A DNA stretch of 64,000 bases from an uncultured Eggerthellaceae bacterium (GTDB lineage Bacteria > Actinomycetota > Coriobacteriia > Coriobacteriales > Eggerthellaceae). The stretch lies in NCBI GenBank assembly GCA_958452575.1, contig CAUDUM010000007.1, positions 62,001-126,000 on the forward strand, read 5' to 3'. This document shows, piece by piece, positions 25,099 through 32,262 of the stretch. Below the pieces are notes generated by a model that worked only from the letters and a program-made list of their open reading frames with translations, had not been told where the DNA came from and searched no databases. A program made the position numbers and the translations under genes. Position 1 is the stretch's first letter. Every line of letters starts with the position of its first letter.

Positions 25099-26488
25099 CG
25101 AACAGCTCAGCACCGCGATCGATTCGACCGCGTTGGAGGCCGCCGATTTCGAGGTCGCCGAAACCAAACCGGAGGGTGTTGCCGAGATCGCCCCGCTTTC
25201 CGGGCCGCTGCATGGGACCATCACTGTGCCGGGCGACAAATCGATCTCGCATCGCGCCGTGCTCTTTTCGGCGATGGCGGAGGGCACCAGCCGCGTGATG
25301 GGAGTGCTCGATTCCGAGGATGTGCGCTCTTCGATCCGCTGCGTGAGCGCGCTGGGCGCCGAGGTCTCGCTTGAGAAGCAGCCCGACGGCAGCCTTGCCG
25401 GCGGCATCACCGGATGGGGAGCCAAGGGCCCCAAGCAGCCCGACGAGCCGTTGGACTGCGGCAACTCGGGCACCACCGCGCGCCTGCTCATGGGCATCCT
25501 CGCGCCGTGGGACATCAAGGTGACGCTGTCGGGCGACGACTCGCTTTCGACGCGTCCGATGCGCCGCATCACGGCTCCGCTCATGAAGATGGGCGTGCGC
25601 TTCGAACCCGAGGGCCGCGAGCATCTTCCCCTCACCGAGATCGGCAATCGCAGCCTGCGAGCCATTGAGTACGATGCGCCGATGGCATCCGCCCAGCTCA
25701 AAACCGCCGTGCTGCTGGCAGGAGCCTATGCCCAGGGCACGACGACCCTGCGCGAGCCGGCTCGCTCCCGCAACCACACCGAGCTCATGCTCCCCGAATT
25801 CGGCGTTCCCACCACCGCGTCGGACCTGCTGTCGTCGGTGGAGGGCCCGCGCGTGCTCCAGGCAAGCGAGGTCAACGTTCCGGGCGATCCGTCGTCCGCC
25901 GCGTTTCTCGTGTGCGCCGCGGTCCTGCGTCCCGACAGTGCGATCCAGATCGAGAACGTCAGCCTCAACACCGCGCGCATCGGCTTCACGCGCACGCTCG
26001 AGCGCATGGGCGCCGAGGTCAGCGTCGCCCGCGGCGGCATCTCCGGCAAAGAGCCCTCGGGCATGATCCAGGTTTGCTACACGCCGCATCTCAAAGGCTG
26101 CGAAATCCCCTCCCAGCATATCGCCTCGGTCATCGACGAGATCCCGATCCTCTCGCTGGTCGCCGCGCACGCCCAGGGCGTGACGGTGTTCCGCGACGTC
26201 AGCGAGCTGCGCGTCAAGGAGACCGACCGCCTTGCCGCCACGATCGAGGGTTTGGCGCTGCTCGGCGTCGACGCATGGGAGGACGGCGACGACCTCTTCA
26301 TCGAGGGCCAGCCCGATCTCAAGGTTCCCGAAGGCATCGTCTTCGACTCCAAGGGCGACCATCGCCTGGCGATGACGTGGGCCGTTGCCGGCATGACGGC
26401 AGGCGTTCCCGTCAAGATCAAAGGATTCGACTCCGTCAGCATCAGCTATCCCGGATTTTTGGCAGATATGGAAAGGTTGGCACGATGA
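25091..26488 (+). CDS. aroA: 3-phosphoshikimate 1-carboxyvinyltransferase (EPSP synthase)
   Basis: A 465-residue shikimate-pathway enzyme that joins phosphoenolpyruvate to shikimate 3-phosphate. Motifs are VPGDKSISHRAVL, LDCGNSGTTARLLMG, the Arg-rich STRPMRRI and the late RVKETDRL. The core starts at about residue 38, so some 35 residues of N-terminal extension are extra. Its ATG lies inside tyrA and its stop overlaps the cmk start by ATGA, so tyrA, aroA and cmk are translationally coupled. Confidence 0.95.
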   Translation: MSNEQLSTAIDSTALEAADFEVAETKPEGVAEIAPLSGPLHGTITVPGDKSISHRAVLFSAMAEGTSRVMGVLDSEDVRSSIRCVSALGAEVSLEKQPDGSLAGGITGWGAKGPKQPDEPLDCGNSGTTARLLMGILAPWDIKVTLSGDDSLSTRPMRRITAPLMKMGVRFEPEGREHLPLTEIGNRSLRAIEYDAPMASAQLKTAVLLAGAYAQGTTTLREPARSRNHTELMLPEFGVPTTASDLLSSVEGPRVLQASEVNVPGDPSSAAFLVCAAVLRPDSAIQIENVSLNTARIGFTRTLERMGAEVSVARGGISGKEPSGMIQVCYTPHLKGCEIPSQHIASVIDEIPILSLVAAHAQGVTVFRDVSELRVKETDRLAATIEGLALLGVDAWEDGDDLFIEGQPDLKVPEGIVFDSKGDHRLAMTWAVAGMTAGVPVKIKGFDSVSISYPGFLADMERLAR

Positions 26489-27165
26489 TCATCGCTATCG
26501 ACGGCCCCAGCGGGGCGGGCAAATCCACAGTCGCGAAGGCTGTGGCGCGCAAGCTTGGATTCTCCTGCCTCGACACGGGCGCGATGTACCGCGCCGTGGC
26601 ATGGCAGGCCGTTCAGAACGGCGTCGCCTTGGATGACGACGGATCCCTGGGAGAGATCGCGCGCTCCTACGAGATCGAGTTCAAGCACCAGCCGGGCGAG
26701 CCCACCCCCTCCGGCGTGTCCATCGGCGGCGCGGACGTGACCGACGCCATCCGCACCTCCGAGATCGACAGGGCCGTCAGCCCCGTGTCCGCCGCCCCGT
26801 CGGTGCGCGAGGCCCTGGTCGAGCAGCAGCGCCGCATCGGCAACGCGGGCGACTACGTGGTCGAGGGGCGCGACATCGGCACGACCGTGTTCCCCAACGC
26901 CGAGGTGAAGGTGTTCCTGACCGCCTCGGACGAAGAGCGGGCCCATCGTCGCGTGCGCCAGAACGTCGATCGCGGCATCGGGTCCATCGACTACGAGGAA
27001 GTGCTTGCCGACCTGCGTCGTCGCGACGAGGTTGACTCGTCGCGCGCCACCTCTCCGCTGCGTCCGGCGGACGATGCGGTGATGCTCGACTCCACCGGCC
27101 ACTTCATCGAGGACATCATCGACCGGATCTGCGGTCTTGCCGAATCCGCGCAGACGGGAAAGTAG
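26485..27165 (+). CDS. cmk: Cytidylate kinase
   Basis: A 226-residue kinase that phosphorylates CMP and dCMP. It starts MIIAIDGPSGAGKST (Walker A), then DTGAMYRA, and has VVEGRDIGTTVFPNA and FLTASDEERAHRR, the CMP-binding and lid motifs. The ATG at 26485 overlaps the aroA stop; the longer open frame upstream reads through aroA in another frame and is not coding. An aroA-cmk pairing is common in bacteria. Confidence 0.95.
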   Translation: MIIAIDGPSGAGKSTVAKAVARKLGFSCLDTGAMYRAVAWQAVQNGVALDDDGSLGEIARSYEIEFKHQPGEPTPSGVSIGGADVTDAIRTSEIDRAVSPVSAAPSVREALVEQQRRIGNAGDYVVEGRDIGTTVFPNAEVKVFLTASDEERAHRRVRQNVDRGIGSIDYEEVLADLRRRDEVDSSRATSPLRPADDAVMLDSTGHFIEDIIDRICGLAESAQTGK

Positions 27166-27180
27166 AACGGCGGAACCGCT

Positions 27181-28032
27181 ATGTTTCTTCCTTACGAGAA
27201 GATGTGGGACATGCCGCTGGGCGGCACGTCCACCGAAAAGCAGATACCCCACTGGTTCGGCAACCTTGTCTGGATCGTGGTAGGCGCCATCTTCAAGCTG
27301 TTCTTCCGCTATCGCGTTGACGGTCGTGAGAACCTGCGCGGGTTCAAGGACAAGCGCGGCGTGCTGGTGGTTGCCAACCACACGTCGTTCCTCGACGTCG
27401 CCTTCATGTACCTTGCGGCGCGCCCCAGCCAGTGGGTGCGGCTTATCGGCCGCGAGAGCCTGTTCGACAACGCGCATGGTCTGGTCGGCCAGATCCTCTC
27501 GCGCGTGGGCGCGTTTCCCATCAAGCGCGACAGCGCCGACCGCACCGCCATCAAGCGTGCAACGCGCATGCTGAAGAACAACGAGTGCGTGGGCATCCTG
27601 CCCGAGGGCACGCGCCGCGGCAAGGGATCCAAGACCCCCGAGATCCATGCCGGCGCTGTGTTCATCGCCAAGATGGCCAAGGCCCCCATCCTTCCCATGA
27701 CGGTGCGCAACGCCGAATACGTCAAGCAGAAGGGCAAGTTCTTCCGCTTTCCCAAGATCACGATCGAATACGGGCAGCCGTTGCTCGTGAGCGATTTCGA
27801 TTTCCTGCCCAAGGAGGATCGCATGGACGGCTGCGCGTGGTACGCGATGCGCGAATGCTTCGCGCTGTCTCAGCGGGTGCCGCGCGAGCAGGTGGACATG
27901 AAGGCGCTGTTCCCCACGGGCCGCGATTTCAGCGAGGTCTTCGCGCAGCACCCCATCCCCGAACATACGACAGCCGAGTTGACGGGCGAGGACAGGGCGG
28001 AGTCCGTCCAGAGCGAAGGCGGTGCGCGATGA
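27181..28032 (+). CDS. plsC: 1-acyl-sn-glycerol-3-phosphate acyltransferase
   Basis: A 283-residue PlsC-type acyltransferase making phosphatidic acid. A hydrophobic segment around residues 26-42 should anchor it in the membrane. The catalytic motif NHTSFLD (HX4D) lies near residue 65, the FPIKRD block near 118 and PEGTRR near 140. The C-terminal ~60 residues are polar and poorly conserved. The cmk-plsC-ispH order is frequent in Actinobacteria. It overlaps ispH by four bases. Confidence 0.9.
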   Translation: MFLPYEKMWDMPLGGTSTEKQIPHWFGNLVWIVVGAIFKLFFRYRVDGRENLRGFKDKRGVLVVANHTSFLDVAFMYLAARPSQWVRLIGRESLFDNAHGLVGQILSRVGAFPIKRDSADRTAIKRATRMLKNNECVGILPEGTRRGKGSKTPEIHAGAVFIAKMAKAPILPMTVRNAEYVKQKGKFFRFPKITIEYGQPLLVSDFDFLPKEDRMDGCAWYAMRECFALSQRVPREQVDMKALFPTGRDFSEVFAQHPIPEHTTAELTGEDRAESVQSEGGAR

Positions 28033-28946
28033 AGGTTGTCCGCGCCGAGCAAGCCGGGGCCTGCTACGGCGTGCAGCGCGCGCTCGATCTTGCGATGGAG
28101 GCAGTGGAGGACGGCGGCAGGGCGTGCACGCTCGGCCCGCTCATCCACAATCCACGCGTAGTGGCCCGCTTGGAGGACCATGGCGTGCGCGCGGTGTCTT
28201 CTTTAGAGGACGCGTGCGACGACGAGACGGTGGTCATACGCAGCCACGGCGTCACGCCCGAGGTCAAGCGCGCGGTTGAGCGCCGCGGGCTTCCGATGGT
28301 CGATGCCACCTGCCCGCACGTCGCCCGCGCGCAAAAAGCCGCGGCATCGCTGGCGCGCGAGGGCATGCAGGTGATCGTCGTGGGCGAAGAGGGCCACCCC
28401 GAGGTGGAGGGCCTTGTGGCGCACGCGCGCGAAGCGGAACGCTCCTTGGTCGAAGCGCAGGGGATCGATGCCGGAGTCGGCGCTGCCGTCGGTTCCGACG
28501 GCAAAGGCGCTCCTGCCTCCCGCGTCACGGTGGTCGCGGCTCCCGCCGATCTGCCCGAGCGGATCGAGGCGCCCGTGGGCGTGGTCGTCCAGACGACCCA
28601 GACCCGTGCTGCGCTCGATGCCGTGCTGGAAGCGTTGCGCGAGCGGGGAATCGAGCCCACGGTAAAGGACACGATCTGCTTTGCCACGCGTCAGCGCCAG
28701 GAGGCGGCAGCGGCGCTTGCCGACGAGGTGGACGCTTTCGTTGTCATCGGCGGCCGCAACTCGTCCAACACCACGCGCCTTGCCGACATCTGCCGTGCCC
28801 GCTGCGGGCGCACGCACCATGTCGAGAGCGCCGACGAGCTTGACCCTGCCTGGTTCGAAGGCTGCGCGACCGTCGGCGTCACCGCCGGCGCCTCGACCCC
28901 CGAAGATCAGATCGCCGCCGTCGAAGAGGCGTTGCTGGCGCTCTAG
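28029..28946 (+). CDS. ispH: 4-hydroxy-3-methylbut-2-enyl diphosphate reductase
   Basis: A 305-residue 4Fe-4S reductase, last step of the MEP isoprenoid pathway, giving IPP and DMAPP. The three cluster cysteines are in GACYGVQRAL, VDATCPHVARAQ and DTICFATRQRQ. RSHGVTPEV, GEEGHPEVEG, TTQTR and GGRNSSNTTRL are also family hallmarks. The region around residue 150 carries an insert of about 20 residues (AGVGAAVGSDGKG). It is the final gene of the tyrA-aroA-cmk-plsC-ispH run. A palindrome lies between it and the convergent HD-GYP gene. Confidence 0.95.
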   Translation: MKVVRAEQAGACYGVQRALDLAMEAVEDGGRACTLGPLIHNPRVVARLEDHGVRAVSSLEDACDDETVVIRSHGVTPEVKRAVERRGLPMVDATCPHVARAQKAAASLAREGMQVIVVGEEGHPEVEGLVAHAREAERSLVEAQGIDAGVGAAVGSDGKGAPASRVTVVAAPADLPERIEAPVGVVVQTTQTRAALDAVLEALRERGIEPTVKDTICFATRQRQEAAAALADEVDAFVVIGGRNSSNTTRLADICRARCGRTHHVESADELDPAWFEGCATVGVTAGASTPEDQIAAVEEALLAL

Positions 28947-28981
28947 CGGACGGGTAGGAGCTCGTGATGGAGCAGCAAACC

Positions 28982-29001
28982 GGAAACGAGTACTCGTTTC
29001 C
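28982..29001. repeat. 20-bp perfect palindrome between convergent genes
   Basis: The 20 bases are fully self-complementary with no separate loop. It lies 36 bases after the ispH stop and 30 before the HD-GYP stop. It might terminate both transcripts, but it lacks a T-run on either strand. Confidence 0.6.
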
Positions 29002-29030
29002 AGTTTCCCAGGGTCTCGTCAAAAGCGTGT

Positions 29031-30119
29031 CTAGCGATACAGCCGATCGATCGCGGGCTCCACCGCCTCGAACGCCTTCAGCAGCTCGGGGTTGAAGGCG
29101 CCGCATTCGCCGCCGGTGATCATCTGCATGACCTTCTCGCGACCGTATGCGTCCTTGTACACGCGCTTGCTGCGCAGGGCGTCGTACACGTCGGCGAGCG
29201 CCACCACCTGCGACCACACGCTGATCTCGTCTCCGACGAGCCCATCGGGGTAGCCCCGCCCGTCCCAGCGCTCATGATGGTGACGCGCGATGTCGACGGC
29301 GAAATCGTAGGCATCCAACTGGCGGAACTGGGGGATCCGCTCCATCATGTCGGCTCCCACGACCGTATGCGACTTGATCACCTCGAACTCCTCGGGCGTC
29401 AGCCGTCCGGGCTTGCACAGGATCGCGTCGGGGATGGCGATCTTGCCCACATCGTGCATCATCGACGCCATTTCGATCGCGTCGATCTCCTCGGAGGTCA
29501 GCGACGCTCCCAGCGGCGTGCCCTCGAGCATCAGGCGTGTGATCGTGCGGATGCGCCGCACGTGCTCGCCCGACTCGCCGTCGCGGAACTCGATGGCGGC
29601 GGCCAACGCCTCGATCATGCCGTTGCTCAGGGATATGATGCGCTTCGCCTGCTCGAGCAGCTGGGTCTGCTGGCTTTCGACCGTGTTGCTCAACCGCCGC
29701 CGCGATTGGTACAGCTCGATGACGGATTCGACGCGCCGCTCCACCACGTAGGGCACGATCGGCTTGCCGATGACGTCCATGACCCCCAGGTCGTAGGCGC
29801 CGCGCGTCACGTCGAAATCGGTCTCGGCGGTGATCAGGAACACGGGGATGCGCGCCAGCAGGTCGCGTTTGACAAGGTTTTGCAGCACCTCCAGGCCGTC
29901 CATGCCCTCCATGGCAAAGTCGAGGAGGATGGCGCAGTAGCGCATCGGATCGGCAAGGACCAGCGAGAGCCCCTCGCGACCGTCCTCCGCTTCCTGGATG
30001 TCGTGGTTCGATTTGAAGATCTCGCCGAGCACCAGGCGCGTGATGGGGTCGTCGTCGACGATCAGGATGGTGTTGGGCTCGCTATCCAACGGTCCGAGAG
30101 TGATGTCTTCGTGTGCCAT
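29031..30119 (-). CDS. Response regulator with HD-GYP domain (predicted c-di-GMP phosphodiesterase)
   Basis: A 362-residue two-domain regulator. The receiver domain (residues ~16-135) has the acidic pocket ILIVDDDP, phospho-acceptor Asp67 in ILLDFAMEGMDG, and later LITAET and GKPI. A helical linker rich in Gln and Leu leads to an HD-GYP domain with MMHDVGKIAIPD, HHHERWDGRGYPDG and DVYDALRSKR, so the metal and GYP residues are intact. It should hydrolyse cyclic-di-GMP when phosphorylated. AAGGAG precedes the ATG at 30119. No histidine kinase is adjacent. It is divergent from pgi. Confidence 0.92.
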   Translation of the reverse strand: MAHEDITLGPLDSEPNTILIVDDDPITRLVLGEIFKSNHDIQEAEDGREGLSLVLADPMRYCAILLDFAMEGMDGLEVLQNLVKRDLLARIPVFLITAETDFDVTRGAYDLGVMDVIGKPIVPYVVERRVESVIELYQSRRRLSNTVESQQTQLLEQAKRIISLSNGMIEALAAAIEFRDGESGEHVRRIRTITRLMLEGTPLGASLTSEEIDAIEMASMMHDVGKIAIPDAILCKPGRLTPEEFEVIKSHTVVGADMMERIPQFRQLDAYDFAVDIARHHHERWDGRGYPDGLVGDEISVWSQVVALADVYDALRSKRVYKDAYGREKVMQMITGGECGAFNPELLKAFEAVEPAIDRLYR

Positions 30120-30295
30120 GGCTCTCCTTCGACGCGTCAAGGGGCGATCTTCATCGCTATGGTATGCGTTTACGTTCAACTCCACAACTCCGTCATAATA
30201 CCGGTGCATTCCTGTTACCCCCCTATGCGTTTGATAAAATGAGCCTCGCCGGACGAGAGTGCGGCTAACCGGAAAACGGCAAACAAGAAGGCGCT

Positions 30296-32002
30296 ATGCT
30301 TACCAGTGATACCGAGAAACTGTATCCTTCCGCCAAGACGCTGGTGAAGGATTGCATCGCAAGTCGCATCCATGCAAAGGATGCCTCCGTGTACGACTTC
30401 TCCGACGAAGCGCGGGAGTGCGCCGAGGAGTTCATGGGCTGGACCGATCTTGCCAGCAACCCCCCGTATCCGCTTGAGGAGATCCAGAGATTCGCCGACG
30501 AGGTCATCGAGGCGGGGCTCAAGACCGTCGTCCTCATCGGCCAGGGCGGCTCTACCCAGGCGCCGATGACCATCACCAAATACAACAAGCCGGATTCCAC
30601 GCGGATCAAGTTCCGCACCATCGACTCCGACTCGCCGGTCCGCGTGCGCGCGATGCTCGCCGAGATCGATCCCAAAACCACGCTGTTCGTCATCTCGTCG
30701 AAAAGCGGCGGCACCATCGAGCCGCGTCTGATGCTGCGCGCGGTGCGCGAGCAGCTTGCCCCGGTCATGTCCGAAGACGAGATGGTCAAGCATCTCGTCG
30801 CGATCACCGATCCCGGCTCCCAGCTCGAGCAGCAGGCAAAGCAGGAAGGCTGGCGCGCGGTGTTCCCGGGCGAGCCGTCCGTGGGCGGCCGGTTCTCCGC
30901 GCTGTCGGTGTTCGGCCTTTTGCCTGCAGCGTTGGTGGGCATCGACCTGAAGACCTTCGTCGAGCACGGCGCCGAGGCCGAGCGCGTCTGCAGCGAGGAC
31001 GCCATCGACAACCCGGCAATCGGCTTGGCGGCGTTCCTGTACGACAACTACCTTGCCGGCCGCAACAAGTTCTCGTTCCTCACGCAGAAGCGCGGCCGCG
31101 TTCTGGGCCTGTGGATCGAGCAGCTGGTGGCGGAAAGCCTGGGCAAGCACGGTCAGGGCATCCTGCCCAACATCGAGATCGATTCGCTGCTTTTGACCAA
31201 GGATCCCGGCGACCGCACGGTCGTCATGTACCAGACGCGCAACGACCTGTGGGATGAGCGCCACAACTTCGAGATGAGCCTTTCCTACATCGACTCGTCG
31301 ATTCCGCGCGCCAACTACAAGATCGACTCGGTCGAGGAGCTTCCCGAGCACTTTGTGATGTGGGAATACGCCATCGCGATGTGCGGCTATCTGATGAAGA
31401 TCTGCCCGTTCGACCAGCCTGACGTGTCGGCCGCCAAGGCGGAGGTGCTCGGCATTCTGCGCGACGGCCATCCCGAGCCCGATTTCGTGCAGGATTTCTT
31501 CGGCGACGTCCACATGGGGCAGGCGGAGGTTCGCCTGGCGCCGTGCTTCAAGGATTGCACCGACATCTACGGCGCCCTCAGCGCGCTTCTCAACAGCATC
31601 CAGCCGGGCGACTACTTTGCGCTGAACGCGTTTCTCCCGTTCACGGGCGAGGGACGCCGTGAGGCGTTGGAGCAGATCCGCCACGGAGTGGCCGACAAGC
31701 GCGGCGTCGCGTCGTGCCTGGAGGTGGGTCCGCGCTACCTGCATTCGACCGGCCAGCTGCAAAAAGGCGGCCCCAATTCGGGCGTGTTCCTCATCCTGTC
31801 CGCCGACGAGCTCAAGGACATCCCGCTCAAGCAGGAGGCCGAAAGCCTGGGAACGCTGGCAAAGGCTCAGGCCGAAGGCGATCTTCTGACGCTCGCTTCG
31901 CGCGGCCGCCGTTGCGTGCACCTGCACCTGCCCGACAACTCAAGCGTGACCATCCGCGCTCTGGCGGAGATCATCGACTCCATTCTGGATACGCGCGCCT
32001 GA
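30296..32002 (+). CDS. pgi: Glucose-6-phosphate isomerase
   Basis: A 568-residue sugar isomerase with two SIS subdomains: VVLIGQGGSTQAPMTI, VISSKSGGTIEP, DPGSQLEQQA, GGRFSALSVFGLLPAAL and, in the C-terminal part, the helix around RYLHSTGQLQKGGPNSG. These match the PGI-type domain seen alone or fused to transaldolase in Actinobacteria and Chloroflexi rather than the classical E. coli enzyme. It interconverts glucose- and fructose-6-phosphate. A TAAAAT at about 30233 is a possible -10. A palindromic element follows immediately after the stop. Confidence 0.88.
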   Translation: MLTSDTEKLYPSAKTLVKDCIASRIHAKDASVYDFSDEARECAEEFMGWTDLASNPPYPLEEIQRFADEVIEAGLKTVVLIGQGGSTQAPMTITKYNKPDSTRIKFRTIDSDSPVRVRAMLAEIDPKTTLFVISSKSGGTIEPRLMLRAVREQLAPVMSEDEMVKHLVAITDPGSQLEQQAKQEGWRAVFPGEPSVGGRFSALSVFGLLPAALVGIDLKTFVEHGAEAERVCSEDAIDNPAIGLAAFLYDNYLAGRNKFSFLTQKRGRVLGLWIEQLVAESLGKHGQGILPNIEIDSLLLTKDPGDRTVVMYQTRNDLWDERHNFEMSLSYIDSSIPRANYKIDSVEELPEHFVMWEYAIAMCGYLMKICPFDQPDVSAAKAEVLGILRDGHPEPDFVQDFFGDVHMGQAEVRLAPCFKDCTDIYGALSALLNSIQPGDYFALNAFLPFTGEGRREALEQIRHGVADKRGVASCLEVGPRYLHSTGQLQKGGPNSGVFLILSADELKDIPLKQEAESLGTLAKAQAEGDLLTLASRGRRCVHLHLPDNSSVTIRALAEIIDSILDTRA

Positions 32003-32221
32003 CGGCACGAGCATGCCGCCGACGCTGCGAAAGGCCTGGCACCGGATCTCGCGGCGATTACGAATGTCCTGCGCAATCAAGTTGCGCAGGACGCGCCCGC
32101 TCGGACGTATAGACAGGAATCGAACAAGCCAGAGGGCTTGTTCGATGCGCACCGGAGTACGCGCGTCCGCGCGATCCCCACGAACCCCGACATCAGGGTC
32201 CTTCTCGCTGACGTTGCGAAC
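32003..32221. repeat. Palindromic intergenic element, copy 2 (composite form)
   Basis: It contains the family hallmarks CCGACGCTGCG, GGCACCGGATC, GCGCGATCCC and the terminal TCGCTGACGTTGCGAAC, but the centre holds two extra perfect 11-bp hairpins (32066-32076 with 32082-32092, and 32120-32130 with 32135-32145). It fills the gap between pgi and hypF. The leading hairpin is only GGCA/TGCC here. Confidence 0.8.
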
Positions 32222-32262
32222 GCGATGTGAGATGATTGGTGCTGTTGAGAAAGGGGAGCCCA

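Noticed and set aside
25912..26484. Extended N-terminus of the cytidylate kinase frame
   Set aside because: It overlaps aroA in another frame; the kinase P-loop begins nine residues after the ATG at 26485, as in all family members.
31999..32262. tRNA or riboswitch in the pgi-hypF gap
   Set aside because: The stems are accounted for by the palindromic element; no cloverleaf, anticodon arm or known aptamer motif could be laid out.
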